Of a DNA stretch of 64,000 nt, positions 22,447 to 34,600 are shown piece after piece (positions within the stretch are counted from its first letter, which is position 1; every line of letters starts with the position of its first letter). Below the pieces are notes generated by a model. It did no database searches. It saw only the letters and a program-made list of their open reading frames with translations, and had not been told where the DNA came from. The position numbers were made by a program, and so were the translations under genes. The DNA is from Micractinium sp. NFX-FRZ (Eukaryota > Chlorophyta > Trebouxiophyceae > Chlorellales > Chlorellaceae). Location: the NCBI GenBank assembly GCA_029339195.1, contig JAPTJF010000014.1, positions 62,001 through 126,000 on the forward strand. Direction: 5' to 3'.

Positions 22447-23505
22447 TCAGGGGGAGCCGGGCGGCGGGGCCGGGCGCGGGGCATTGCGCTCCGCTTTCCT
22501 CAGGATGCTGGCACGGTGCGTCAGCCCTGTGGTCACATCCAGCAGGTGCTGGCAGCCCTGCACATCACGCAGCGTGCCCAGCAGGCCCGTCATGCGCAGG
22601 CGCGGCAGGCTCAGCAGGTAGTGGGAAATGCCAGGGCCGCCGCTGCCGCTGCCGTCACTGCCTCCGCCGTCGCCGCCGTCAAACCACCTGGTGCGAAACC
22701 TCCTGATGCTCCTGCCGCTGCTGCCGCCGGCGCTGGCCGGCCGGCTGGTGCCTTCGGGCGGGGTGGAGTCGTCTATGCCGCTGCCGCCCTCCTCAACTAG
22801 GCTGGCCACCAGATGGTTGTCCAGGGTACCTAGTCGCAGCACAAATGTGCCTGGCCTGCATCCCCGCAGGCTGGCCACCGCCTCTGCCCGCCCCACATCC
22901 AGGCCGGCCACCAGCTGGGCGGGGCGGTACAGCAGCGCGGGCGACACCGCTGCCAGCACCTCCAGGCGGCGCGCAAACCAGGCTGTGAAGCGGGCTGCGG
23001 CCGTGGGCGACAGGGGCAGCTGGCTGGGGTGCAGGCCGGAGCAGAAGCCCGCCCGCCGGGCCATGGCTTCAAGCTCGCTGTCGGTGAGCTGTCGGATGCC
23101 GGGGCCCAGCAGGTCCCAGCGCTGGCGCAGCCAGGATAGGAAGGAAGGCAGGGACTGTGGCGCGGGCGGCACGTGCACCAACGGCGACAGTGGAGGGTGG
23201 AAGTGACGCTGCACGCACGGAATGCAGGGGAGGGGGGCGGGGGGCGCGCGGCGAGGCTGGGCGACCAGGGAACAAGTAATCGAGCATTCAAGGCAGAGAT
23301 GGGGTGCTGAGCGTACAGAGCGCCTGCGTTTCAATTGCTGACAACTCAGGCAGGCACGGACCAGACATCCAGCCTTGGCAAGCGGCAATGCGCACCGAGC
23401 TAAGGCGGGGAAGCCGCGCCCGAGCGGCGCAGCGCTGCGAAGCCAGGCGCAGAACCAGCACCAGGGGCCACAGGGCGACCAAGCATGCGATCCATGCCAT
23501 GCCAT
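22447..23505 (-). CDS. STAT-like linker-SH2 protein
   Basis: One open exon, firmly coding from 23208 (after a TGCAG acceptor, phase 0) to the TGA at 22447. An in-frame ATG at 23505 would make it a single-exon gene of 352 residues; upstream exons are the alternative. The region FLSWLRQRWDLL..IRQLTDSELEAMARRAG resembles the STAT linker. Then ARFTAWFARRLEVLAAV leads into an SH2 pattern: RAEAVASLRGCRPGTFVLRL (the Arg in FVLR occupies the phosphotyrosine-binding position), LVASLVEEGG, a Gly/Ser/Arg insert, and ISHYLLSLPR (the HY of strand D). This layout is known from STATs and from plant STAT-type linker-SH2 proteins. No DNA-binding region or C-terminal Tyr tail is visible. Inference: a phosphotyrosine reader. 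The N-terminal 100 residues of the long version are Cys/Trp-rich and may not be coding. Confidence 0.65.
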   Translation of the reverse strand: MAWHGSHAWSPCGPWCWFCAWLRSAAPLGRGFPALARCALPLAKAGCLVRACLSCQQLKRRRSVRSAPHLCLECSITCSLVAQPRRAPPAPLPCIPCVQRHFHPPLSPLVHVPPAPQSLPSFLSWLRQRWDLLGPGIRQLTDSELEAMARRAGFCSGLHPSQLPLSPTAAARFTAWFARRLEVLAAVSPALLYRPAQLVAGLDVGRAEAVASLRGCRPGTFVLRLGTLDNHLVASLVEEGGSGIDDSTPPEGTSRPASAGGSSGRSIRRFRTRWFDGGDGGGSDGSGSGGPGISHYLLSLPRLRMTGLLGTLRDVQGCQHLLDVTTGLTHRASILRKAERNAPRPAPPPGSP

Positions 23506-24688
23506 GCACCCTATCGCCCCATCCTGCACAAGGGACCGAAGGTGGGAGCAGGGGCAGGGGTCAGGAAGGAGGTTTCACCAACCAGTTCAGGCGGCGTTCA
23601 CGTTGGCCGCACCGCAGTACTGGGCCGGAAGCCGTTCTCGCCCCTCCTATACGCACTTGAATCCCCCAAATTTGAGCCCTAATTTCCACAAAGGTCCCTA
23701 AATTGCGCACGAGGCTACAGTCGCACAGGAGGCTGCTGGCCTGCCAGGGCCCTGTGTCTTCTGCGTTATTCCTCGCTCCTGGGGCTCTCCCAGGTTGTCG
23801 TAGTGCATTCTCTTGACTTCAGGGCAGCGCGGAGCCTAGACAAGCGTTCGTCTGGCAGTCATCTAACAGCTCTTCACGCCCGATTCATCATGCTGTGGCA
23901 AAGCACGAGGGGGGTGTTAACCGAGGTTCCCTCGATCACGTGGTTATAGGAAGATGCTGTGCTGCGGTCTCGGGTAATAAGGCGGAGATACGAGCCGTCC
24001 GCATGGCCGCCACCACCTTGCCGCCGACCACTGGTGGCTGGCAGCGGTCAGGTGTTGGCGGCCATGTTCCTGCTGGTGCCGAAGTACCGCAGCTGTGCAC
24101 AGTGGCCCTCCCGCCAAGCAGCAGGGCTGTGTGCATGCACCTGTGCAGACCGGCCAATTCGAAACACACAGTGTCAAGTTTGCATGGAGCTACCCCACAA
24201 ATGCACAGCGCGCAAGGCGTGGGGTGCGCAGCACAGGCGCCGGACGCATCTTACATGTCAGGACAAAGCCTCAACAGCCAGCGCAGAGGCGTGCATGCCT
24301 GGTGGGAAGGTGCATGCGCAACAACGGGTAGAAGACATGATACAGATTTGGAAAGTGAGGCTCCAGGCGGTTGCAAGCCTGCACCCCTGGCCCTGCTGCT
24401 GGCCGAGCAGCCGCTGTAGCTCTGCATTGTCCTTGCCAACCTGCCTGCTGCTTCCTGGGGCAGGCACGGAGGCAGCGGCCGACAAGGGACTGCAGCTGTG
24501 CAGCTCTACGGGCCAGGCGCACGCCGGCACGGCGCCTTGACGCCAGGTGGAGCTGACGCCAGGTGGAGCTGCCCCACACCGCTGCCTGCTTGCACACCGG
24601 CTCTGCCTCCGGGCTGCGTGCGCAGCAGCAGTGCACTCGGGCAGCCCCCGCTGAGCGGGCTGGGTTGCCGCGAGCGGCTGCAGCACAC
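23506..24688. other. Region without a supported gene
   Basis: No gene model closes here. A short minus-strand stretch around 24375-24450 reads KDNAELQRLLGQQQGQG after an AG and could be an exon of the SH2 gene, but its phases do not fit the neighbours tested. A minus-strand TGTAA (ttaca at 24251-24255) may belong to the small gene at 24689. Confidence 0.35.
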
Positions 24689-25680
24689 TCAGTGCGCTGC
24701 AGGCTGTGCCCGCGCTGCTGCTGGTGCTGCTGCGCTCGGCTGTGCTGCTGCCGCCTGCCGCAGAGCCTCCATCACATCATGCTCCTGCAGGGGGCAGGGA
24801 CACGTTGAGGTAGGCAGCCATGAGCAGCAGGGGGTCGCAATGTGGAGGCCGGGCGGTGTGTCCCTCCATCACCCCATGTGCCTGCAGGGGCCTTTGCCAA
24901 CAACGACCCTCGAAACCAGGAGTATGGGGACCGGGCGTGACGCCTGCACTTGGGCCCCTCTCTGGCAGTGGGTTCAGCCACCTCGAGCTTCCGCAGGGCA
25001 GGCAAGGCATGCCGTGAGGTGGGCAGCGGCGGGACCCTGAGCCAGAGCCACAACCACAAAGTGATGAAAGGCGCACGCAGGAACCTGCAACCCTCCCTGG
25101 GAAGGCTCCAGCGCAGCATGCCGGGCGCTACAGATGCGCGGATGGAAGGCACGGGCGTGGGCCGGCGCAAGCGCTGCGAGCACTGGCAGGCGTGCACTGC
25201 GCCAGCCCCCACCTGCTTGATCTGCTTGGCCCGGTTCAGCTTCTGCGTCTTGCTAAAGCCTGAGAACCCCCACGGTTTCTGCCATGCCCTGCGCTCGTGG
25301 AAAGGTTGGCGGTGTGGTAAGTGTAAGTGGGGGGCTCGAAAGAGCCCAAGGCCAGGAGTCGGAGCAACGTACACCAGCAGCAGCAGGGGCAGCAGCAACA
25401 TGCAGCAGCAGCAGCACCACCAGCAGCAGCACCAGCAGCGGCACCAGCAGTGGCGCCGGCAGCAGCAGCAACGTTGGTCAGCAGCTGAATGAAGCCGTAG
25501 CAGGCGCAATGGCAGGCGCAATGGGACGCCGGCATGGCGCCCGCATCAACGGCGACAACAGGGGCTTGACGCAAGGCAGGGAGGCAAGGGGGGCAGGCGG
25601 GCTCACCGTCCGCCGGTGGTCTTCTTCACCGTCTCCAGCACCTGACTGACCACAAACTGCAGCCGGGGTGACTGCCGCAT
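24689..25680 (-). CDS. Small basic protein of unknown function (81 residues)
   Basis: Three short exons, 25680-25607, 25288-25213 and 24784-24689, join in phase through consensus GT-AG sites. They read MRQSPRLQFVVSQVLETVKK, AWQKPWGFSGFSKTQKLN, then RAKQIKQEHDVMEALRQ and an Ala-rich end before TGA. The middle is strongly basic and the C-terminal part looks helical. I do not recognise the family. Size and charge would suit a small organelle or nucleic-acid-associated protein. It could instead be the 5' part of the downstream SH2 gene if the last exon is spliced differently. The ATG is the first in frame. Confidence 0.5.
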
Positions 25681-26143
25681 GCTGTGCTGGTGTGTGTGCA
25701 GCCCCTGGCAGGACGCCTTGTTGTTGCCAGCGGCGGCGCAGTGGCAGCGGCGGCGGCGGCGGCGGCGGCAGCGCCAGTGACTAGTGGTAGGAGCGTTTGG
25801 CGCTGCGGCGTGGCACACCAGCCACGCGCTGTGCTCCGTTATAGAGGGTTGATGGGGCAGACAGAGGTCGAAGTGCGGCGCCGGCGGTGGGAGAGCTGGG
25901 TTGGCGGAAGAAGAGAGGACGCGACGATAATGCAATGAAGCAATGTGCAAGGTATCAGAATGGGGGTAGGGTTCTGTCGCAGAGCCATCTTGTTCTTCGG
26001 CCAGTTCACGGCCAGTTCACGACCACTTCGCCATGGCCCCTTGGTCCCCCCGTTCTGATTCGATTTGTACTCATTCTCACATCCTAACATGCTGTAGTGG
26101 GCTCACATACATGCAGTGAGCTTGCAGTTCGGGCGGGCAAGGA
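25681..26143. promoter_or_regulatory. Divergent intergenic region
   Basis: Separates the minus-strand small gene (start 25680) from the first receptor kinase (start 26144). Contains a GGC/CGG run at about 25735-25770 and a tandem tcacggccagttcacgacca near 26010. No firm promoter motif. Confidence 0.4.
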
Positions 26144-29100
26144 ATGGAGCGCCTTGCCTGGCAAGTGGCCTGCCTGGCGAGGACTCTGCTGGCCCTCCTC
26201 CTCTGGCTCAACTACACGCACGGTGATCACAAGGTATGCAGGCAATCCACACAGAGAACGCTGCGGTGGCCCACACCAGTACCTGCCTGGCTTGCCCCTC
26301 CCCTCTCCCGCTCATTCGGCGGCGGGGGTGGTACGGCTGCCGCTGCCCGCCCACTCTGCCTTGCCCCACCCCCGTCCTGCCCCCCGCACAGGCCCTGGCA
26401 CAACCCCTGTCACAGGTGGCAGACGTGTCCAGCAGCGCGCAGCTGTACACAGCCCTTGCAGACTCAGCGGTGGGTGTGGTAGTGCTGCGCCAAGCTGGCG
26501 CCTTCTCATTCACGCCCGCCGACTTCCCGGCACCGCTGGTGCTGGAGCAGCGGCAGCTGCTGATGCGGGGGCAGTGGGGACCCGACGGGCGGGGGACTTA
26601 TGTGAACGCCAACCAGCTGACGATGCTGCTCAAGGTGGCAGCGGGCGGCGTGCTGCTGCAGGAGGTGCGAGGGTGCGGTGGAGGGGTGGGTGGCCGCGTG
26701 GGCAGGTGTGCCAAGTCTGATCAGCTGTGCATGGCAGCAGCCTCCTGATGCACGTACACGTCACTGCCCTTTGGCAGCAGCACCTGTGCCTGCCGCAGTG
26801 TGGGCGTTGTGCAAATGCACAGATTGTACACACGCTGAGATGACCCATGCACAGTGACCACCAACTTCCCTGCCTTCCCCCCGCCCCCCGTGTGGCCCGC
26901 AGCATCTGTACGTGAATCGCTGCCTGCTGCCGCATGCACCGATCTGCTGCTTCTCTTACGCCAGCGCTGGCGGGCACATCCACGTGCGAAGCAGCACGCT
27001 GGCCGACGCATCGTGCACCCGCATCAAGCACAGCACGGCCGCAGGTTACCTGCTTCAGAGCGCAGCTGCAGCGCCCGGCGGCCTCAACGCCACCCAACTG
27101 GACGGCAGGTGGGCGGTGCATACCGGGGCAGGGTGGCAGGAGGAGGGAAGCTTGTTGCACTGGCATCTGGGGCAAAAGCTTTCGTCTCAAGAAAATAATG
27201 CATGGCAAGGAAGCCCTCTGAGAGCTCTGGGAGACACACCGCAGGCCGCCACCGGCCCGACTTGTACCCCAAGTGTCCCATCTGGCTGCTAGCCCCCCTG
27301 CCCGAACCTGGCCCGCTGCAGGAAGTTCTTGATCCACGACACCACCACCCTGCCAGGCATGGTTGCCGGTGAGGCGGCCAGTGTGCAGCCCGCATTGGGC
27401 AACCTGTCGGGAGCCGCCTGGCTGAGTGCACCTGCCTCACGCTGCGGCGGCGGCAGCTGGTACCGGTGCGGCCCGCACTGGTCTCCGTCAGCTGCCATGC
27501 CTGGTACTGCCTGGCGCAGCCTGGTTAGCCAGTCACCCTCTCCTGGCCCACCCTGGTCGCCCGCCTGCAGGCTCCACTTGGCGTTTCACTAATGTGACGC
27601 TCGCCTGCACCGGCGACGTGGTGCACACACTAGCTGTGCTCGAAAGCAGCAGCACGGCTGCCTGGGCGGCCACCCTTGCATCGGCCCTAGCGGCTGCGTG
27701 GTGGTGGGTGCGGCGCCGACGGGGAGGTGAGCGGGCGCCGGCGCTGGGCCGCTAGTGGTGGCGGAGGATGGTGATGTCGCCGGTGGGGAGGGGTGGTGAC
27801 ATCAGCGCTCATTTTCCCTGGCCTGCCCTGTGTAACCGTGTCTGCTGGCCTGACATGGGGCGCATGCCGCTTTCCACCCTGTCGACTTTCCACTGTACGC
27901 AGAGATTGTGACGGTGTCGGAGGAGCTGCCAGAGGTGACTGCAGCGCGGGCACGAGGCATCCACCTGCTGAAGCTGGTTGGCAGAGGTAGGCTGGCAGGG
28001 CTGATTGAAGCTCCTATGGTGTGAACCTTTGGATTGAAGGCATGGATTGCACCCTTGGGTTGAAGCTATGAAATGAACCCTTGGATTGGACCTTGGATTG
28101 AAGGCGGGCAGCACTGGCCGTTGGTCCTGTCCAACAACACACCATGGGCGCCCGCCATGAAGCAAGCATTCCTTGTGCCTGCCTCTGCCGCCCAACCCGC
28201 GCCTCCCCCATCGAGTGTTGTGCAGGCGCATACGGGAAGGTGTACCGGGCGCGGTGCGCGGGGCGGGGCAGGCGTGCCGTGGCTGTCAAGGTGCTACAGT
28301 TCCCCGCAAACGAGCGGGAGCGCGCACGCCGCGTGGTGGCGGAGTGCCAGATCAGCACACACCGCGGGCTGCACCCAAACGTGCTGGCCTGCTTCCACCA
28401 CAGCACGGTGAGCTGGTGCCAGGGGTGGGGGTGGTGGGGCAGGGTGGGGGCTGTGGGCACATCCACAGGGCATGTGGGCAGGGCAGCTGATGAGAGGCAG
28501 GGAAGCGGCTTCCCGGTGCACCCGTAGCGCTCGCAGCGGGTGCTGCACTGTGGTGTGGATTGCGTGCTGTGCCGGCGCCCAGCAACTGACCTGCCGGCCT
28601 GCTCCCCCGGCCGTGCTGCACACCGCAGGTCATCGTGAGGCGCTGGCTGGTGCCGGCGGACCAGCAGTCCAGGTTTGTGGGCATGCACCAGTCAATCAAT
28701 GAATTACCTTTGCACTCTCAAGTCCACCGGGCGGTTGCTGGGAGAAGGCAGCTGTGTGCACGGGCTGTTGGCACGCGGGAAGCCGGTGCAACGGGCACAG
28801 CCCAGCTGCTGCATGCCTGCCCGGTGTGTGGACAGCGGCTGGCGCCGCCTCCCTGCCAGCTCCCCGCCTGCCATGCCGCCCTCCTGCCCACGCTCCAGCA
28901 CTGCTCGCTCACCATCAACACGTCCGTGCGCGCCCCACCTGGTTGTGCCTCACCTGTGCCTCCCGCGCTGCTCGTTCCACATCAGCACGTCTGTGCGCGC
29001 CCCATCTGTGCTGCCCGCTCGTGCTGCCCGTTGCATCTGCAGGGAGGCGGAGCGGGAGGGCGATGCAGCGGCAGGGGATGCGGTGCAGTATTGGGACACG

Positions 29101-30712
29101 ATCCACACAGTGGACGCGGTCGGGGCGGCGCGGGGTGTGCACCCCTCCCCCTCCTCTCGCCCACGAAGCAGCCTGCCCCTCGCCGTCTCCGCCTGGGCTG
29201 TGTCGGTGGCGAGCAGCGTGCGGCGGGCCCTGCAGGGCAGCGGCAGCCGGCGCAGCGGCGAGCACTGCAGCTTGCCTGCAGGCAGGCAGGGCGGCACGGC
29301 AAGCAGCGGCGGGAGAGAGGAGAGCCAAGTCCAAGACATTCTGATGACCTTTCTGCTGATGGAGTACTGTGCTGGAGGCACGCTGCAGACCAGGATCGAG
29401 AGCGGGGCGTTTGAGAATGAGGAGAGGCAGGGCTTCAAAGAGGTGAGACCAATGCCGGCGCCAGCATGCCGCAGCCGGCCAGTTGGGTCACTGCAGCGGG
29501 CTGTGAGCGTGTGAGCGTGCTGAACGCTGCCAGCCCCTGCTGCCCAGCCCCAGCCTTGCAAGCGCCAGCCTGCACTGCGTCCCTGCTGACTTCACCACCG
29601 CTGCGCCTGCCGTGCCGGGTGGGTGTGCACGGCCCTGGACACTGCTGATGCGCCGCAGCTCCTCTCACACCGCCGCTCCTCGACCTTTCTGACATGTATG
29701 CTTCGCTCCCACTGTGAATGCAACGCAACGCTTCAGGGCTGGGTGGTGCTCACAGCGCTGGACGTCGCTCGCGGGCTGCAGCACCTGCACGACGTGCGCC
29801 AGCTGGTGCATCGAGACGTGTCCACCAGCAACGTCCTGCTGCAGCCAGACCCTGCAGACCCCCGCCGCTTCCGGGCGCTGCTGTCTGACTTTGGTGAGGC
29901 CGGGCGGGAAGGGCGGGTTGTGTGGTTGTTTCGGCAACGGCGGCATGGGGAGCCCAGCGGGCACAGGGAAGCAGGGCAGGCTGCCGCCCGTGCCTGCCGG
30001 CCCCCTCCATGCTTGCACCTCCATGCTGTCCAGCACGCATCCTTTGGCACTCCGCCCGTCCCCCGCCCGCCCTGCCCACGCCTGCAGGTCTGAGCGTGGC
30101 CCTGGCGCAGCCGCACCGCACCGGGACAGCGGCCCGAGGAACCGTGTCCTTCATGCCCCCGGAAGCTTTCCAAGGCGAGGCACCCGCCGTCTCGACAGCC
30201 CTGGACATGTACAGCCTTGGCATAGTGGTGTACTGCATGTGCTGCGGCGGCAGCACCCCCTACACCGGCCTGTCTCCCTTCCAAGTGGTGGGGAGGAAGC
30301 TGGAGGAGGCGCGGCAGGAGCGGCCGCTGCCGCTGCCCGCCAGCGTGCCGTCACACCTGCGCCAGCTCATTCGCAGCTGCACGCACTGGGACCCCCAGCA
30401 GAGGTGCGCGGGTGGGAGCCTGGGTGGGGACAAAGGGAGGTGGGGCTGGCACGGAGAGAGAGAGGTGGGGCGGAGGGAGGTGGGGGTTGCCGCCAAGGGC
30501 CAGGCGTGCCACGCAGGGCAAGCTAGCAAGGCGGCCAGTGCGGCCAGGAGCCCTGAGCAGAGCTGCTCTGCCCTTGCGGGTGACCAGGCTTTTCTTGTTG
30601 CCGCGCCCAGCCCGGCTCATTGCTTGCTCCCCTGTCCTGTCGTCATGGCTGCAGATGGAGCGCTGCAGCCGCTGTGCGCTTTTTGGAGGCGTTTGTTGGC
30701 GGCGGGAGGTAG
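26144..30712 (+). CDS. Receptor-like protein kinase with beta-helix-type ectodomain (paralog 1)
   Basis: Twelve exons (26144-26233, 26392-26664, 26903-27108, 27322-27368, 27571-27726, 27903-27986, 28226-28407, 28629-28672, 29043-29442, 29737-29893, 30088-30403, 30655-30712) close in phase to 670 residues. Signal peptide MERLAWQVACLARTLLALLL. The ectodomain of about 200 residues has short repeated hydrophobic rungs (LVLEQRQLLMRGQW, HLYVNRCLL, GHIHVRSSTLADASC), like a right-handed beta-helix. The membrane segment is WAATLASALAAAWWWV followed by RRRRG. Kinase: GAYGKVYRA, VAVKVLQF, ECQ as helix C Glu, LLMEYCAGGTL, HRDVSTSNVLL, SDFG, FMPPEAF, ALDMYSLGIV, and a last short exon RWSAAAAVRFLEAF. All catalytic residues are present. 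A Ser/Arg/Gly insert of about 100 residues sits before the hinge. Inference: plasma-membrane signalling, tyrosine-kinase-like group. A close paralog follows at 31672. Confidence 0.85.
28001..28112. repeat. Degenerate TTGGATTGAAG repeat in intron
   Basis: Four to six imperfect copies of (g/t)ggattgaaggc or similar, in the intron before the kinase Gly-loop exon of the first receptor kinase. It is AT-richer than its surroundings. Confidence 0.7.
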
Positions 30713-31671
30713 CGCCCACCAGCTGGCACCACGCCTCTCAACTCTACATGCTTATACCGCTGCCCGGGTTTGGAACCGGCTTCCTCCACGTCAACGTCAT
30801 CCTTTTCATTCCATCCTCCAGCCGCCGCCCATTTTGTGCCGGCCTCCCGTCCTCCCTCCCGCTTTCTGTACTTCCTTACGTCAATCATTCGTGATGTCCG
30901 TGCCAACCTACGCTATCATTTCGTTGGCGGTTCCGGAGGTTGAATGCGGTCTTGAACTGGCCTCGGACCTGGCGGCCGCCCCGCAGGTCCCACCTCTCCT
31001 TCCGCCAAAACGCCAGCTGCCCTGGATACCCGCCCAAGCTGCCCTCCCCAGAACCTCCCGATGTATACTTGCCTGAATCCATGGTCTTCAAAGCTCACCT
31101 GGCCGCACCTAAGCCCTGCAGCTCACGCTCCTGCGACTGCACTTTAATCCGCTCGCCCCTCTCCTGAATCGCTGCCGGTGATCCCCGCCGGTGATCCCTG
31201 CGACGGCTGGGAGAGGAGCGGGCCCTTTCCCTGCTGTCCATTTTTTCCATTTTCCAGATTGCAACCCTTCCTCCCCCACCCAAGTCAGTAGACCAATGAC
31301 CCCCTGTACCGCGGGCCGGCCACATGCCCTAGTGAACACATCCTGTCTTCTTCTCCTCGCGCTGACCCACGCTCACGGGACGTCTCTCGACCGCAGATGA
31401 ACATGCCCCCTTCTGATTACTGCCCGTCTACCTGATGAATCTTCTCTTCACATGATTTAAAGCCATTCACCTGTCCGCTCAGGCTTGTTCAGAGGCGAGC
31501 GGGTCGCCAGGCCAGAGTCCGAAGTCAGCCGCCGCGCTGTGCCCGCCACCACATGGGCTCTGAGGGAATCTGTTCATCCGCCCCTCTGGATGTTGCAGCA
31601 ATTGCTTCCCAACTATCTGCACATTCACAGGCATCGTTTACGCACCTGAAGGAGAGCAGCTCTGCTGATTG
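30713..31671. other. Intergenic between tandem receptor kinases
   Basis: Holds the 3' UTR of the first kinase gene and the promoter of the second. A short direct repeat, gccggtgatccc, occurs near 31173 and 31187. No exon is supported. Confidence 0.5.
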
Positions 31672-34600
31672 ATGGCGAGGGGCGGGCAGGCCTTTGGGCC
31701 TGGGCTCCGCCTCCTGCCCGTTCTGTTGTTTGCGATGATATTCAATCCCTGCGCCCAGGCCACCACCCGGGTGCGGACGGCGTCACGCCGTGTGTATGAG
31801 CGGAGTTTGCGTGGGCGCGGAGTTTGCCGCCTCCGCTGCCGCTGAGCAGCTAGATTTCAACATGTGATCTCGTACGAGCCCCTTCCGCTCCGCTGCAGGA
31901 AGTGGCCTCCGTGCTGGAGTTGCACGGCGCGCTGCAGGACCCTACAGTGCAGCACGTTCGCCTGCTGCCGGGAGGTGGCTGGAATTTTAGCAGCGATAAC
32001 TGGCCCAGCCAAGTGCTGGTGCAGCGCAGTGTGACCATGACTGGCGTCGCAGGCGCCGATGACAAGCCGCCCCACGGTGAGCGACCGGCGTGCTGGTGTT
32101 TTGCTGTGGGGCTGCTGCCAGGCTGTGCGGAGCTGCCAGCCTGTGGTGCATGCTTCATGCAGGTCATGTGCAGGAATGTGAGGCCAGGCAGGGCTCTGCA
32201 GCTGCGCTAAGAGCCGAGCAAAAAGGACCGCCCGCCGCCTCCGCCGCCTTTGCCCCAACAGTGCACCTCCCAACCCTCCAACCCCTGATCATGTGTGCAG
32301 TGGACGTAAACCAGATGACGCAGCTGGTTGTTGTGGGAGCCAACGGCAGCCTGTACCAGCAGAACATGTTTGTTGACGACTGCCTGGTGCCCGTCATGCC
32401 GCTGCTGTGCTTTGCGGTGGGTGCCGACAACGGCAACATCACAATGGACCAACTTGTGCTGGGGGACACATCATGCACTGACATCGCTCGCTCAACCTCC
32501 ACTGACTGGCTGCTCAAGGTGGGGTGCTGGGCGGAAGGGTGCTGGAAGGGGGCAGAGGCCCGGCGGGGCGGCGTGGTGCAGCGCGGTGGGGCGGGAGCAG
32601 GGCAGCAGTGGGTGCTGCGGTCATCACAGGTGCTTGCTGGTGCGTGGGCAATGCACACGTCATCGCGACAGGGCTGATCACTTGAGACTGGTGGGTGTGA
32701 GGCACGCTAGATGGGTGCTCTTGCTTCGCCAGGGGTGTCTGGGCGGGGTGGGCAGGGTGCGGCGGGGGGTGGGGGTGCAGGCGGCCCCCCTGCCTCGAGT
32801 GGCTTGAGGCCTTGGGGTGCCTCCGGCACAGTGGCCCCGCTTTGGCCGGCTGTTTACGGCCTGGCTGGGCATGAGGGTGTGATGGTGCGCACGGCAGGGA
32901 GACATTGCTGGCCGTGCAAGGGGGCCGCTTGCCTCCCCACGCTCGCCTGGCCCGCCTGCCACTGGCATCCCTGCCTGCTTGCCTGCCGGCTAGCCACTCT
33001 TACACACGCCTCCTGTCCTGTCTCCTGTCCCGTCCTGCCCCTGCCTGCCTGTGCAGTCTGCCTATTGGGCCACGTGGACCACCAGCTGGGCCAAGGTGGA
33101 CGACCGGTGAGCTCACGGAAACCCTAGCAGCGGTTGGGGAGGGAGGGGAGCAAGCCGCTGGGGAGGGGGTGGGGAGGGCGGTGTGCCAGGCAGGGTCGGC
33201 TCTGGCCGCACCCGGTGGGCCACAAAGGGTGGCCACGCTGGCTGGAATGGAGCGACTGGGAAGCCCAGCAGCCATGCACGCACGCGGTGCCGCTGTTTGT
33301 CTCGTCATCAAGTCATCCTGCTCCCCGCCTCCCCCTCCCCATATCCCCTGTCGCACAATGCACGTGAAGGCCCCAGGTGCCAGTTGCAGCATGCCCCAGG
33401 CGTCCCTCCCCCACTACCCCTTTGCTTCACAGGCTCCTCCCTCCCTTCCACCGCTCCCTCCCTCCCTCCCTGCTACCTCACCCTGCCTGCCTCCCTCCCT
33501 GTTTAACTGCCCCTCCCACCCTCCCCCCCTTCCCTCCCCATCCCAGCAACCGCAGGTCGATCCACGTGGAAGTCACGGGCGTGGTTTCCGGCATGCCTCA
33601 GGGCTCCGTCCCCACCCCCTTCCACCTACCCCTCCTCCCCCTCCCACCTACCCCTCCCTCCCTCCCTCCCTCCCCCTCCCCCTCTCCTCTGCAGGTCGAT
33701 CCACGTAGAGGACACAGGTGTGATCTCCGGCATCCCCCAGGGCGTGCGCTGGCGCATCGTCAACTCCACCTTCCGCTGCACCGGCAACGAGACGCACGCC
33801 CTGCCAGGTGGGGCGCGGGACAGGCGAGCACGCGGCTGCTGGCATGCCGGGTCTGGGGCCCTAAGCCCTTACTACCCTGCCACAAACCAAGTTGTTGGCT
33901 TGCAATTCGGAGCTGTCAGTCATTGCTACACACTCACCGCCAGCTACCAACCAGCTGCCACCCCTGCTGCCCCTTGCCTGTGCGCGCCTTCCCGCCCCTG
34001 CCAGGCACCGGCGCCGCTGACAGCGTGCAGTTTAGCGACGTGCAGCTGCTGGCCGCCACGGTGGCCGCCCTGCTGGCAGTGCTGGCCTGGGCTTACTACG
34101 CGATGAACCGCAACGGCAAGAGGGTGGGGAGGGGGGAGGGCGGGGGGGAGGGGAGGGGCAGGATGGTTGGACGGTGGGGCCTGCCTTGGTATGTGGTGAA
34201 GTGCGGCGGTAAGAGGTCGAGGGTGACGTGGCAGGCGGGCAAGAGGCGAGGTGCGCAGGGCAGGCAGCGATTAGGATGCAGGCTGAAAGGGAGGGTCGGG
34301 ATGGTTGGCGGTGCGGCCTGCCTTCCTATTTGGTGAGTGAGTGGCGACGTGAAAGGGGCGTAGGGAGGGGGAGCAGTTGCGAGAGGGGCACTGCATGCAG
34401 GGCAGGCAAGGCGGGGGTATTGTTATGGGATGAACGCGTGTTGCGTACTCGTAGCACTGGTCGTCAGCAGGCAAACGACGTGAGGCACAGGTGATGGTAT
34501 GATGATCATGGGCCCGATGAGATGTGAGCACATAATGCAGGATGGCAGCGGGCATCGGGCTCCCTGGGAGCTGAACCGCCTGCCTGCATGCCTTTCTCCC

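Noticed and set aside
29922..31076. 384-codon plus-strand open frame over the end of receptor kinase 1
   Set aside because: It contains exon 11 of the kinase but continues into intron and 3' UTR. The last true exon is 30655-30712, with its own stop.
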